Notes: generated by a model not told the origin, from the letters alone. Positions 43,344 to 52,537 are shown, numbered from the stretch's first letter. The stretch is DNA of 64,000 nucleotides from Streptomyces werraensis (GCA_014656175.1 BNBX01000003.1:502161-566160), one strand, 5' to 3'. Program-made: numbers and translations.

Positions 43344-45260
43344 TCACGCGTACAGCGCGGCGATCTCCCGCGCGTACGTCTCGTGCGCCGCCTCCCGCCT
43401 GACCTTCAACGACGGGGTGAGCAGACCGTTCTCCTCGCTGAACTCGCCCTCCACGACGACGAACTTGCGGATGGATTCCGCCCGGGAGACGGCCTCGTTG
43501 GCGTAGTCCACCGCCTTCTGCACGTCGGCGTGCATGCGCGGGTCGCGGACCACCTCGGACATCGGGGTGTCGGCCGGCATCCCGCGCACCGACAGCCAGT
43601 GGGCCACCGTCTCCGGGTCGAGGGTGACCACCGCGGCCACGAAGGGCCGGTTGTCGCCGACGACCAGGCACTGCCCGACCGGCGGGCGGCTGCGCAGCCG
43701 GTCCTCCAGCACGGCGGGGGAGACGTTCTTGCCGCCGGAGGTGACGATGATGTCCTTCTTGCGGCCGGTGATGGTCAGATAGCCGTCCTCGTCGAGGGAG
43801 CCGAGGTCCCCGGTGGCGAACCAGCCGTCGCGCAGCACCTCCTCGGTGGCCGCCGGGTTGTTCCGGTACGAGCCGAAGACGATGCCGCCCTTGATCAGCA
43901 CCTCGCCGTCGTCGGCGATGCGCACCGCGGTGCCCGGGACCGGGCGGCCGACCGTGCCGGGGCGCGGGGACAGCGGCGGGACGACGGTCGCGGCGGCGGT
44001 GGTCTCGGTGAGCCCGTAACCCTCGTAGATCATGATGCCGGACGCGTAGAAGAACAGGTTGAGGTCCTTCTCCAGGGGGGAACCGCCGCTGATGGCGTAG
44101 CGCAGGCGCCCGCCGAGCTCCTTGCGGACCCTGCGGTAGACCAGCAGGTCGTACAGCGCCCACGCGGCGTACAGGCCGAGCCCGGGGCCCTTGCCGCGGC
44201 CGAGGAAGCGGTCGAGGTGCGCCCGCGCGAAGCGGACGGCGACGCGGTGGGCGCGCTCGAAGGACGCGCCGCGCCCGATCTTCTCGGCGGTGGCCCGGCC
44301 GGTGTCGTGGATCTTCTCGAAGAGGTAGGGCACGCCCACCACGAACGTGGGACGGAACGACTTGAGCGCGGGCCGCAGTTCGTCCGGTTTGATGCTCGGG
44401 CAGTGCCCCGTCTCGATGCGGGCCATGAGACAGGAGATCTGCAGGGTGCGGCCCAGGATGTGGGCGAGCGGCAGGAACAGCAGCGTCGAGGCGGCCTGGG
44501 AGGTGACCGCCTTGAAGACGGGGTGCAGCAGCTCGACCGTGTTCGCGGACTCGGCGTACAGGTTGCCGTGGGTGAGCACGCAGCCCTTGGGGCGTCCCGT
44601 GGTGCCGGAGGTGTAGCAGACGGTCGCGACCGTGTCGGCGGTGAGGGCGGTGCGCCGCTTGGTGACCTCCTCCTCCGGGACGTCCCGGCCCCGGGCGACG
44701 AGGTCGTCCACGGCGCCCGCGTCCAGCTCCCACACCTCGGGCGCCGGATGCAGGGCGGCGGTGCCGGCGCGGACCGTGGCGGTGTTGTCCGGGGTCTCCG
44801 TGACGACGTACCGGACGCCGGAGTCCCGGACGATCCACTCCACCTGGTCCGCCGAGGAGGTGGGGTACACCGGCACGGTCTGCCCGCCGGCCGCCCAGAT
44901 CGCGAAGTCCAGGAGCGTCCACTCGTAGCGGGTGCGGGACATCACGGCGACCCGGTCGCCCGGCTCGAGACCGGCCGCGACCAGGCCCTTGGCAACGGCG
45001 GTGACCTCCGAGGCGAAGGCCGCCGCCGTGACCGGGCGCCACGCGCCCCCTTCCTCGCGGCGCAGCACGACGGCGTCGGGCGCCTCGTCCGCGTTGGTGA
45101 ACGGGACGTCGGCGGTCGTGCCCGTGACGGGGTGCGCGGCCAGGACCTCCGTACGGACCTCGCGGACGGTGCCGCGTTCGTCCTTGACGGTCTCCACCGA
45201 GGTGCGGCCGGCCAGATCGGCCCGTCGTTTCGCCCGTTTCAGATCCTTGCGTACGCCCAT
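43344..45260 (-). CDS. fadD: Long-chain fatty-acid-CoA ligase (AMP-forming)
   Basis: 638-aa enzyme that activates fatty acids with ATP and CoA. AMP-binding motifs are YTSGTTGRPKG, YEGYGLTETTAAATV, the adenylation core DGWFATGDLG and the C-terminal lysine region ITGRKKDIIVTSGGKNVSP. Length and the N-terminal ADLAGRTSVETVKDERGTVREVRTEVL fit the actinobacterial long-chain FadD group. It is monocistronic. The upstream region carries two GAGTCAAC copies, suggesting control by a fatty-acid-responsive repressor. Confidence 0.93.
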   Translation of the reverse strand: MGVRKDLKRAKRRADLAGRTSVETVKDERGTVREVRTEVLAAHPVTGTTADVPFTNADEAPDAVVLRREEGGAWRPVTAAAFASEVTAVAKGLVAAGLEPGDRVAVMSRTRYEWTLLDFAIWAAGGQTVPVYPTSSADQVEWIVRDSGVRYVVTETPDNTATVRAGTAALHPAPEVWELDAGAVDDLVARGRDVPEEEVTKRRTALTADTVATVCYTSGTTGRPKGCVLTHGNLYAESANTVELLHPVFKAVTSQAASTLLFLPLAHILGRTLQISCLMARIETGHCPSIKPDELRPALKSFRPTFVVGVPYLFEKIHDTGRATAEKIGRGASFERAHRVAVRFARAHLDRFLGRGKGPGLGLYAAWALYDLLVYRRVRKELGGRLRYAISGGSPLEKDLNLFFYASGIMIYEGYGLTETTAAATVVPPLSPRPGTVGRPVPGTAVRIADDGEVLIKGGIVFGSYRNNPAATEEVLRDGWFATGDLGSLDEDGYLTITGRKKDIIVTSGGKNVSPAVLEDRLRSRPPVGQCLVVGDNRPFVAAVVTLDPETVAHWLSVRGMPADTPMSEVVRDPRMHADVQKAVDYANEAVSRAESIRKFVVVEGEFSEENGLLTPSLKVRREAAHETYAREIAALYA

Positions 45261-45318
45261 GACGGCTCCCGGTCGCGGCTGACTGTCCTGCTGGTGCTGT
45301 CCGTGCTTACTTACTCGG

Positions 45319-45352
45319 GAGTCAACTTACCCGTGCGTAAGAACGAGTCAAC
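45319..45352. promoter_or_regulatory. Repeat-containing promoter of the acyl-CoA ligase gene
   Basis: GAGTCAAC occurs at 45319-45326 and 45345-45352. Between them lies the inverted repeat CTTACCCGTGCGTAAG (45326-45341). On the minus strand TTGACT at 45346-45351, followed 16 bases on by TAAGTT, could be the promoter. The palindrome would then overlap the spacer, an ideal site for a repressor. Confidence 0.5.
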
Positions 45353-45365
45353 GGTCCGGGGGCGA

Positions 45366-46916
45366 TCACTCCAGCCGGTTCGCCGTACGGATCGCCTCCG
45401 CAAGCTCCCGCACGTCCGCGTCCTCGGTCCGCGCGGCCAGCGACCCGGCGCGCTCGGACAGCTCCGCGAGGCCCGGGGCGCCCGGCAGCGCGCTGTCCCG
45501 GTGGCCGGGGGAGCGCAGCGCGTCGGCGAAGTAGGCCGCGGTCGCGGTCACCGTCAGCCGGGGCCGCGCCCGCCACACCGACTCCTGGAGCCCGTCGGTC
45601 TCCAGGTCGCCGGTCTCCTCGTGCGGCGTACGGCTGTCGGGGGCGAGCCAGCGCACGGTCGCCGTGGCGAGGTGCCCCTCGGCGCCGGGACGGGTGCGCA
45701 CCGCGTACAGGGCGGTCACGGTGTGGCCAGGTCCGACCTCGCCGCCGTCGACCCGGTCGTCGCGGAAGTCCTCGTCCGCCACCTTGCGGTTGTCGTAGCC
45801 GACCAGGCGGAACTCGGCGACGGTCTCCGGGTCGAAGGCCACCTGCGCCTTGGCGTCCCTGGCGGTCAGCTCGATGTTGCGGGGGAGTTCCTCGCAGAAC
45901 ACCTCGCGGGCGTCCTCCTCGTCGGACACGTACACGGTGTGGCCGTCGCCCCGGTCGGCGAGCTGCTCCATGAGGGCGTCGCCGTAGTCGCTGCCGACGC
46001 CGACGCCGAACAGGGTGATGCCGTGCTGGCGCCGGGACGACGCGATGCGCTCGAGGATCGCGTCGGCCTCCGTCTCCCCGGTGTTGGCGAGGGCGTCGGA
46101 CACCAGCACGACTCGGTTGGTGGCGCCCTTGCGGAGCCCTTCCACGGCGGTCTCGTAGCCGGTCTCGACGCCCGCGCCGACATTGGTGGAGTCGGTCGGC
46201 TCCAGGCCGTCGATCGCGTCGTGGATCTCGCCCCGGTGGCCGTCGAGCCGGGTCATCGGCAGCACGGTCTCCGCCTCGCCGCTGAAGGTGACGAGGGCGA
46301 CCGAGTCGTCGTCGCGCAGTTCGTCGGTCATGGTGCCCAGCGCCTCCTGGGCCAGGTCCAGCCGGCCCGGTTCGGCCATCGAGCCGGAGACGTCGAGGAC
46401 GAACGTGAGAGCGGCAGGCGGCCGTTCGCCGTCCGCGTCGGCGGACCGGGTGGCGAGCCCGACCCGCACCAGCGACCAGTCCTCCTGGTCGGTGCGGGCG
46501 CCGTCCACGGTGACCGTGAAGCCGTCGCCGTCGGGGCGCGGGTAGTCCTGCCGGAAGCTGTTGACGAACTCCTCCGGGCGCACGGTCGACGGGTCGGGCA
46601 GCCGGCCCTCGTCGAGGGTGCGCCGGGCGTAGCCGTAGGAGGCGGTGTCGACGTCCAGCGCGAACGTCGACAGGTAGTCGGGCTCGGGGACCGCCTCCCG
46701 CGACTCCTGCTCTCCCTCCCGCTCGCCGCCCTCGTACCGGTTCGAGCCTTCCGGGGCGTGCGGGGGCGGCATGGCGTGGCTGCCGCCCCCGTAGGAGGCG
46801 TCGCTCTTCCGCGCCCCGCCGTCGTCGTCCCCGCTGCATCCGGTGAGCAGCAGCCCGCAGGCCGCGGTGAGTGCCAGCAGCACCCCGGCCGGCCGTCGTG
46901 TCCCGTGCCGCTTCAT
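45366..46916 (-). CDS. YfbK-like von Willebrand factor A lipoprotein
   Basis: 516-aa surface lipoprotein. The signal MKRHGTRRPAGVLLALTAACGLLLTGC puts the lipid anchor on Cys27, followed by a Gly/Glu-rich linker. The N-terminal family domain reads YLSTFALDVDTASYGYARRTLDEGRLPDPSTVRPEEFVNSF. The vWA domain has the MIDAS motif DVSGS in ALTFVLDVSGSMAEPGRLDLAQ, and the DUF3520-type C-terminus follows. The role of this family is unknown; metal-dependent protein binding at the cell surface is expected. The ATG at 46916 is chosen because it starts the signal peptide. Confidence 0.88.
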   Translation of the reverse strand: MKRHGTRRPAGVLLALTAACGLLLTGCSGDDDGGARKSDASYGGGSHAMPPPHAPEGSNRYEGGEREGEQESREAVPEPDYLSTFALDVDTASYGYARRTLDEGRLPDPSTVRPEEFVNSFRQDYPRPDGDGFTVTVDGARTDQEDWSLVRVGLATRSADADGERPPAALTFVLDVSGSMAEPGRLDLAQEALGTMTDELRDDDSVALVTFSGEAETVLPMTRLDGHRGEIHDAIDGLEPTDSTNVGAGVETGYETAVEGLRKGATNRVVLVSDALANTGETEADAILERIASSRRQHGITLFGVGVGSDYGDALMEQLADRGDGHTVYVSDEEDAREVFCEELPRNIELTARDAKAQVAFDPETVAEFRLVGYDNRKVADEDFRDDRVDGGEVGPGHTVTALYAVRTRPGAEGHLATATVRWLAPDSRTPHEETGDLETDGLQESVWRARPRLTVTATAAYFADALRSPGHRDSALPGAPGLAELSERAGSLAARTEDADVRELAEAIRTANRLE

Positions 46917-47144
46917 CCCGTGTACCCCCTGTGTCGGTCGACGCCGCTTCAGTGACTGTGACGGCGCGGCGGGGCGGAACGTGCGGTACGGGGTGTTGCA
47001 GGTGCGTCTCGATGCGGGAACGGCGGTGTCCCGCCGAGACCGGCAGGTGACCCTCCGTTGACCTGAGCGAGGCCTGCCGGCGGAAACGGCTGGTGCGGTC
47101 CGGGGCGACGCCCCGGACCACACCGGCCGCGAACAGCTCGTCCG

Positions 47145-49403
47145 CTACGGATAGCTGACCAGGTTGGCCACGTTGGTGGCCGAGTTGGACGGGCCGCCCC
47201 GGTCGTTGATGACGTGCCGGATGGTGCCGGTGCCGCCGAGGGACACGGTCACCATGTTGCGGAAGCGCACACCGGGCCGGTTCGGCGCCGCGAAGGCACG
47301 CTCGGCCGTCACGCTCGGGTTGACGTTGAAGTAGCAGTAGCTGCCGAGTCCGTACGCCTCGTGGCTCGTCACATGGTCGGCGACCTTGTAGGCCGCGTAG
47401 CCCTGCGTCGAACCGTCCGTCCAGGCCGCCTGGTTGGGCGGGTCGTACGGCATCTCGTTCTGGTAGAAGTAGGTCCGGCCGCCGTTGCCGTTCCACACCG
47501 TCTGGTGTTTCTGGTAGTGCTCGACGAACAGGCCGTACATCGTCACGGCGTCGCCGTTGACGACGAGCCCGGTGTCGGCGGGATTGACGGTCCAGCCGAT
47601 GCCGTTGCCGTGGTCGCCGCGCCAGATCCACATGTGGTCGCCGATCACGTGGTCGCTGTTGACGACCAGGCTCGTGGTGGCCTTGCCCGCGTGGGCGCCG
47701 CCGACCCGGAAGTACACGTCGTGCAGCGAGGTCGGGTTCGCCGCGTGGCTCGCGGACGCCCCTTCGGGCCCGATCTCCACGAGCGTGCGGGAGTTGGCGG
47801 TGCCCGCGTCGAAGAGGACGCCCGCGATCTTCACCCCGTCGACGTCGGCGACCGTCATGGCCGTCACACCGTTGTCCGGGACGAAGGTGGCCAGGCCCAG
47901 ACCCAGCACTACGGTGTCAGGACGGGTCACCCTGAGGGTCTGGTCCAGATGGTAGACGCCCGGCGTGACCAGCAGGTTCTTGCCCGCGGCCAGCGCCGCG
48001 TTGATCTGCGCCGCGCTCGCCGTGCCCGGCTTGACGACATAGAAGCTGTCCATGCCGAGCGACGTGCCCGCCGTGTTCCCGTTCGCCCAGGTGGTCCCGG
48101 AGGAGTCGGCACGCAGCGCCGGCACGAACACCCGGTAGGCGCCCGCCGCGTCCACGTACAGATACGGCTTCTCCCGCACCGTCGGCGTCCGGTCGACGGT
48201 GGTGAACGGTGGCTGCGGGAAGGTGTTGCCCGGCACGCCCCGGCTGCCCACGAAGACCATGTTCCAGTTGGAGCCGCTCCAGCTGCCCAGCTGGGAGTTG
48301 CGGGTCAGCCACTGCTGCTGCGACCCGGACCGCACCTGGCCGTCGATCTTCGTGTCGGCCATGAACCCGCCGCTGGACCAGCCGCCGTCACTCAGCTCCA
48401 GGTCGCCGCGCACATGCATGCGCCGGTAGCCGGAGGCCTGCGACACGGCCCAGCGGTCCGTCCCGCCGGCCGGGTTGACCGACAGATTCTCGGCGCCCCG
48501 CCAGAAGTTCTGCGTCGCGTTCTGCGGCGGGAACCAGTCCGCCTCGACATGCACGGCGCCGTTGATCGTCACCGCGTCCGGCGACTGCCCGAGCCCCAGC
48601 ACCTGTGTGTAGAAGCCGACATTGACGTCGTTGCTGTACGTGCCCGGCTTGAACAGCACCGCGTACCGCTCGGAGCCGAACTGGTTGGTCTCCTGCTGCC
48701 GGAAGATCGAGTCCAGCCGGCTCTGGATGACCGACGACGGCATCGACGGGTCGAACACCGCGACGTTCGGGCCGAGATCCACGTCCCCGGGCGCGCTGCT
48801 CACCGGCGTGACCTGGAAGCGCTGCGCCGCCGTGCCGTTGCAGGCGTACTGCACCAGCTGGACGCCGTCGGCCGTCGAGGCGGACGGCACGTCGAGGCAC
48901 TTGCCGCTGTGCCGGTTGACGAACCGGTAGGCGCCGCCGCCCTCGTCGACGGGCAGCCACTGCTGGTTGGCGCCGCCCCCGTACGTCCACAGGTGCACGG
49001 CCGCGTTGTCGGCGGCCGACACCTCGCTGACGTCCACCACCTGGCGCTCGTCGTTGCGGTTGCCGATGCGGACGTAGCCGTCCCCGGTGGGCGTGAAGCT
49101 CCACTGCTGGGCGGTGGTGCCGTTGCAGCCGTACTGCTGGACGGCGGTGCCGTTGGCCGTGCCGGCGGCGCGGGCGTCCAGACACTTGCCGCTGCCGCTG
49201 TTCACCACGGTCGTCCACCCGGACGGGACCGCGGCGGCCGCCGCGGCGGAGGCGCCGGCGTCCGCGCGGGCGGGCTGGACGGCGAGCAGCAGCGAGGCGG
49301 TGGTGGCGACGGCCGCCGCGACCGCGGCCCACCGGCGGCGGTCGGGTCTCGTCGCGGGGGTGCCGGGGCGGCGACCGGGGCGTGGTCGCGTGGGAGCGGG
49401 CAT
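47145..49403 (-). CDS. Secreted ricin-B plus beta-helix protein, activity unknown
   Basis: 752-aa extracellular protein. A signal peptide ends near residue 50. Residues about 60-200 are a ricin-B/CBM13 domain with repeated SGKCLD and QQW motifs (NSGSGKCLDARAAGTANGTAVQQY, NRHSGKCLDVPSASTADGVQLVQY). The remaining 540 residues look like a right-handed beta-helix: RYAVLFKPGTYSNDVNVGFYTQVLGLGQSPDAVTINGAV, INAALAAGKNLLVTPGVYHLDQTLRVTRPDTVVLGLGLATF, IWRGDHGNGIGWTVNPADTGLVVNG. Relatives are often mislabelled adenylyl cyclase or coagulation-factor proteins. Lectin plus beta-helix among cellulases suggests a polysaccharide lyase or hydrolase, but I cannot assign a family. AGGAG precedes the ATG. Confidence 0.75.
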   Translation of the reverse strand: MPAPTRPRPGRRPGTPATRPDRRRWAAVAAAVATTASLLLAVQPARADAGASAAAAAAVPSGWTTVVNSGSGKCLDARAAGTANGTAVQQYGCNGTTAQQWSFTPTGDGYVRIGNRNDERQVVDVSEVSAADNAAVHLWTYGGGANQQWLPVDEGGGAYRFVNRHSGKCLDVPSASTADGVQLVQYACNGTAAQRFQVTPVSSAPGDVDLGPNVAVFDPSMPSSVIQSRLDSIFRQQETNQFGSERYAVLFKPGTYSNDVNVGFYTQVLGLGQSPDAVTINGAVHVEADWFPPQNATQNFWRGAENLSVNPAGGTDRWAVSQASGYRRMHVRGDLELSDGGWSSGGFMADTKIDGQVRSGSQQQWLTRNSQLGSWSGSNWNMVFVGSRGVPGNTFPQPPFTTVDRTPTVREKPYLYVDAAGAYRVFVPALRADSSGTTWANGNTAGTSLGMDSFYVVKPGTASAAQINAALAAGKNLLVTPGVYHLDQTLRVTRPDTVVLGLGLATFVPDNGVTAMTVADVDGVKIAGVLFDAGTANSRTLVEIGPEGASASHAANPTSLHDVYFRVGGAHAGKATTSLVVNSDHVIGDHMWIWRGDHGNGIGWTVNPADTGLVVNGDAVTMYGLFVEHYQKHQTVWNGNGGRTYFYQNEMPYDPPNQAAWTDGSTQGYAAYKVADHVTSHEAYGLGSYCYFNVNPSVTAERAFAAPNRPGVRFRNMVTVSLGGTGTIRHVINDRGGPSNSATNVANLVSYP

Positions 49404-49731
49404 CGGATCTCCTGTTATGTCATGTCTATGACAGTTCAGCGCGTCCCTGGGTCCTCAGGGTGCGGAGACGCGTCAGGTGGGGGGCAGACGGAGCGGTGTG
49501 CGAGCCGCCGCTCGCGGCAAACGCTTACTTCAGTCCGTGATTTAAGGGGTGACGGAAATCGATGTCAAGGGTTTGGTCCAGGCCAAGTGGAAAAGGAGCG
49601 AGGCTGTCGACGACGGAACGGGTCGCGGGTCCCGCATCGGGCAACGACGAAGCGCCGCCCGCCCTCCCATCAGGGGGGCGGACGGCGCACCGGACCGGGA
49701 CCTGTCACCCGTCTATCTCATCGCGCGGGCG
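49404..49731. other. Intergenic stretch between the beta-helix and LPMO genes
   Basis: 328 bases without a gene. It holds the promoter of the beta-helix gene (upper part, with GCAAACGCTTAC near 49515-49526 resembling an operator half-site) and the LPMO terminator at 49652-49688. Confidence 0.5.
49652..49688 (-). terminator. Stem-loop after the LPMO gene
   Basis: Arms 49652-49664 and 49676-49688 pair over 12 of 13 positions around an 11-base spacer, 44 bases downstream of the LPMO stop. Confidence 0.7.
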
Positions 49732-50817
49732 CTACGGATTGACGCAACCGATCGTGCCCACCGGGAAGTTGTTGCCGGTGGAGGTGGCGGTGAAGCCGAA
49801 CGACACACTTCCGTCGGGCGCGATCACTCTGTTGTGAGAGGCGTTCCGCACCGTCACCGTGCCGTCCGAGCCGGTACTGAGAGTGCCGTTCCAGGCGCTG
49901 CCGATCGTGGTGCCCTGCCCGGGCTTCCACTGCACGGCCCAGCCGTTCAGCGGTGACGTCCCATGGTTCATCACCTCGACGGAGCCCTGGAAACCGCCGT
50001 TCCAGGAGTTGGTCACGCTGTAGACGGCCATGCACTCACCGGTGTGCGGCGGGTCGCTCGGGTCGGGGGTGGGGTCGGTGCCGGGGTCCGGGCTACCTCC
50101 CGAACCGCGGATGCCGGTGACCTCGCCGTTGCCGCCGTCGAAGACGACGTCGGAGCAGGAGAAGAAGTTCTCCTGGCTGTCCGAGCGCACCCACTGCATG
50201 AAGATCAGCGCGTCACCGGAACGGCCCGAGGGCAGGTTCAGGTTCCAGTAGTAGTGGCCCCCGTTGGCGCCGGGGGAGCCCTGCTGGGGCGGGTTGGTGA
50301 CGGTCTGGATCAGCTCCAGGTCGTTCCACTTCAGCTGCGAGGTGGGCGACCAGCCGGGCTTGGTGATGTACACCCGGAAGTCACCCGGGTGCGCGGCCCA
50401 GTTGCTGTACTGCACCTTGATCGTCGAGCCCGACGTCAGATGCGTGCGCGGCCAGTCGGAGCGGGCCGCGTTGTAGGCGGAGAAGTCGTAGGGCGAGCGG
50501 TCGCCCGCGCTGCACAGCTTGCCGTCCGGGACGTAGCCCGGACCGCGTCCGCCGGCCTGTGAGTCGAGGACGGCGAACCAGTTGTAGAGGGCCGTGGCGC
50601 CGCTCTGGTTGAGCGCGGCCTTGCAGGCGGGGTTGGTCGGGTCGAGTGCGCCGGTGCCGGTGATGGCGTCCAGCTGGCACAGGTAGGTGCGCGAGCCGGG
50701 CATCATCGCCACGCCGTGCGCCTGTGCGTCCTTCTGCCAGAGGAAACTGAGACCGAGCCCTCCGAGGAGGGTCGCCAGTACCGCTGCCAGAGAGACCAGT
50801 CTGCTTCTCAGAGCCAT
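49732..50817 (-). CDS. celS2: AA10 lytic polysaccharide monooxygenase with CBM2 (CelS2-like)
   Basis: 361-aa secreted copper enzyme that oxidatively breaks crystalline cellulose. Signal cleavage after AQA exposes His34 (HGVAMMPGSRTYLCQLD), the N-terminal copper ligand; the second ligand is His143 in YSNWAAHPGDF. The AA10 domain (34-about 230) is nearly identical in pattern to S. coelicolor CelS2/ScLPMO10C: LYNWFAVLDSQAGGRGPGYVPDGKLCSAGDRSPYDFSAYNAARSDWPRTHL. A Pro/Asp/Thr linker (GSPDPGTDPTPDPSDPP) leads to a C-terminal CBM2 from about 258. It acts with the GH12 gene product encoded upstream on the same strand. Start ATG 50817. Confidence 0.95.
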   Translation of the reverse strand: MALRSRLVSLAAVLATLLGGLGLSFLWQKDAQAHGVAMMPGSRTYLCQLDAITGTGALDPTNPACKAALNQSGATALYNWFAVLDSQAGGRGPGYVPDGKLCSAGDRSPYDFSAYNAARSDWPRTHLTSGSTIKVQYSNWAAHPGDFRVYITKPGWSPTSQLKWNDLELIQTVTNPPQQGSPGANGGHYYWNLNLPSGRSGDALIFMQWVRSDSQENFFSCSDVVFDGGNGEVTGIRGSGGSPDPGTDPTPDPSDPPHTGECMAVYSVTNSWNGGFQGSVEVMNHGTSPLNGWAVQWKPGQGTTIGSAWNGTLSTGSDGTVTVRNASHNRVIAPDGSVSFGFTATSTGNNFPVGTIGCVNP

Positions 50818-51152
50818 GGAGTCTCCTGTCCCGATGCTGAGTTCTTCATGGGCGGTGCGAGAGGGGTGGGGGAGCGGGGGTTGGAGCCCCCGCCCGGCCG
50901 GGGAGGGCGCCAGCCGGACGGGCGGGGGGGTAGGAGGGCCGTCACGCGGCGGACCGTCCGGGGCGGGTGCGCCGGCACCCGTCGCCGGCACGGCCGTCCG
51001 CGGCACGGACGGGCGGGGTCGGCGGTCGCGGCTCACGGGCCGCCCCCTCGGGCGGGACGTACGCGGTTCGGGGCCCGACCCGTCGGGGCAGGGAGGAGGA
51101 GCGGGCCTCGGAAGCAGGGCGGGGTACGGCGGCGCAGGGCCGCCGTGGGCCC
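50818..51152. other. Intergenic stretch between celB and LPMO genes
   Basis: 335 bases without a gene. The end nearest celB holds its terminator (51126-51146). The middle (about 50870-50940) is rich in short GC inverted repeats, which could structure the LPMO leader. No CebR-type box was found, so LPMO regulation may differ from that of celB. Confidence 0.5.
51126..51146 (-). terminator. Stem-loop after celB
   Basis: Arms ACGGCGGC (51126-51133) and GCCGCCGT (51139-51146) with a five-base loop, seven bases beyond the celB stop. Confidence 0.65.
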
Positions 51153-52283
51153 TTACGCGGTGCGGCAGGCCGTGCCGTTCAGCTGGAAGGCGTCCGGCTG
51201 CGCGAAGCTGCCGCTGTAGGTGCCCTGGAAGCCGAAGCTCCGGCTGCCGCCGGCGGCGATCCGTGCGCTGTCGGCCGGCGCGGTGGCCGTGACCGCGCCC
51301 GAGGAGGGGGTGACGGTCGCGTTCCAGGCGTGCACCACGCTCTGCCCGGAGGGCAGGGTGAAGCCGAGCCGCCAGCCGTCCACGGGGGCCGAACCGTTGT
51401 TGGTGACCGTGACGTTCGCGGTGAAGCCGCCCGGCCACACGTTCGTCGCGTACGACACCGTGCAGGCGGCAGGCGCGCCCGGGTCGCCCGGGTTCTGCGA
51501 CCCGCCCGTGTTGACGGTCGACGAGAAGGAGTTGACCGCGAGGCCCGCGCCGTTCTGCCAGGGCTCGAAACCGGCCTGGATGCTCGTCAGGTACCAGTCG
51601 TTGCCCGCCATCCCGCGGGCGACGGTCGCCCGGACGAAGTCCATCACGTCGAAGCTCCAGCTGCCGATCGCGGACGGGGCGACGAACGACAGCACGTCGT
51701 TGGTGCCGTTGCCGCCGGACCACACCTGCCAGGTGCGCCCGGCCACGTTGGCCGTGCCGACCTGCGAGCCGATCGGCTGGATGGGCCCCACCCGGTTGAA
51801 CCAGATCATGATCTCGGTCCGGTTCACCCCGTCGGTGCGGGGCGTCGGGTCCAGCCAGATGTCGTACGAGGCGTTGTACACGGCGTTGTCGACGTAGGTG
51901 TACGAGATGCTGCTGGGCGCGGAGGAGATGCCGCTGATCCGTGCGGGGAGCGCGGTGCCCGGTGAACAGTTCGTGTAGTGGCAGCCGTTGAAGACCGACG
52001 GGTACGACTTCGGCGCGCCGTTGGTCGGCACCGAGCCGTCGGCCTGCGCGATGCGGAAACCGGAGTCGGTGGCGGTGACGCACTGGGTGGCGCTGGTGCC
52101 CCAGCGGTTGTTCTGGACGACGTAGCGGCCCTGGATGACGGTGGAGCCGAACTGCTCGCAGATCGTGGTGTCGGCCTGGGCGGGGGCGGTCGAGGTCAGC
52201 AGCGCCGCGAGCGCGGCGAGCGCGGTGAGCAGCGCCGCCGACACGGCGCGCAGGGTGCGGGGGTGGTGCCGTAACCGTGGCAT
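51153..52283 (-). CDS. celB: GH12 endoglucanase with CBM2 (CelB-like)
   Basis: 376-aa secreted endo-beta-1,4-glucanase. The signal peptide ends near APAQA (37). The GH12 domain covers about 38-260: ICEQFGSTVIQGRYVVQNNRWGTSATQCV, nucleophile Glu157 in RTEIMIWFN and acid/base Glu240 in IQAGFEPWQNG. A short NTGGSQNPGDPGAP linker leads to CBM2 (about 273-376, CTVSYATNVWPGGFTANVTVTNNGSAPVDGWRL). The gene pair celB then LPMO matches S. coelicolor. Three CebR-type boxes lie upstream, so induction by cello-oligosaccharides is expected. Confidence 0.95.
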   Translation of the reverse strand: MPRLRHHPRTLRAVSAALLTALAALAALLTSTAPAQADTTICEQFGSTVIQGRYVVQNNRWGTSATQCVTATDSGFRIAQADGSVPTNGAPKSYPSVFNGCHYTNCSPGTALPARISGISSAPSSISYTYVDNAVYNASYDIWLDPTPRTDGVNRTEIMIWFNRVGPIQPIGSQVGTANVAGRTWQVWSGGNGTNDVLSFVAPSAIGSWSFDVMDFVRATVARGMAGNDWYLTSIQAGFEPWQNGAGLAVNSFSSTVNTGGSQNPGDPGAPAACTVSYATNVWPGGFTANVTVTNNGSAPVDGWRLGFTLPSGQSVVHAWNATVTPSSGAVTATAPADSARIAAGGSRSFGFQGTYSGSFAQPDAFQLNGTACRTA

Positions 52284-52319
52284 GTGGGGGACCTCTCGGG
52301 AGGGGGTGCGGGATACCGG

Positions 52320-52333
52320 CGGGAGCGCTCCCG
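52320..52333. promoter_or_regulatory. CebR-type box 1 before celB
   Basis: CGGGAGCGCTCCCG, a perfect 14-base palindrome differing from TGGGAGCGCTCCCA only at its outermost bases, 37 bases before the celB start. Confidence 0.8.
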
Positions 52334-52345
52334 CCTCCCCATTGA

Positions 52346-52359
52346 TGGGAGCGCTCCCA
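52346..52359. promoter_or_regulatory. CebR-type box 2 before celB (exact consensus)
   Basis: TGGGAGCGCTCCCA is an exact match to the known CebR operator of Streptomyces cellulase genes. Its centre is 26 bases from that of box 1. Confidence 0.9.
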
Positions 52360-52480
52360 ATGGTGTTCCGGGAGGGGACTGTAGAAGGCGCCCATGTCCC
52401 TGACAACCCTGTGCGCGCCAACCCGTCGAATGTCTTTCGACGTCGCAGGTCAGGGCGGTGATCCACTCGACCTCGACCGA

Positions 52481-52494
52481 CGGGAGCGCTCCCG
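52481..52494. promoter_or_regulatory. CebR-type box 3, between celB and the LacI gene
   Basis: CGGGAGCGCTCCCG, identical to box 1, 198 bases upstream of celB and 43 bases past the end of the LacI-family gene. It may support looping with boxes 1 and 2. Confidence 0.7.
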
Positions 52495-52537
52495 AAAGTT
52501 TCGACGCGCACGCGACGGCGCGGGATTCCGCGCCGGG

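Noticed and set aside
43383..46955. 1190-codon plus-strand frame over fadD and the vWA gene
   Set aside because: Shadow frame created by high GC at third positions.
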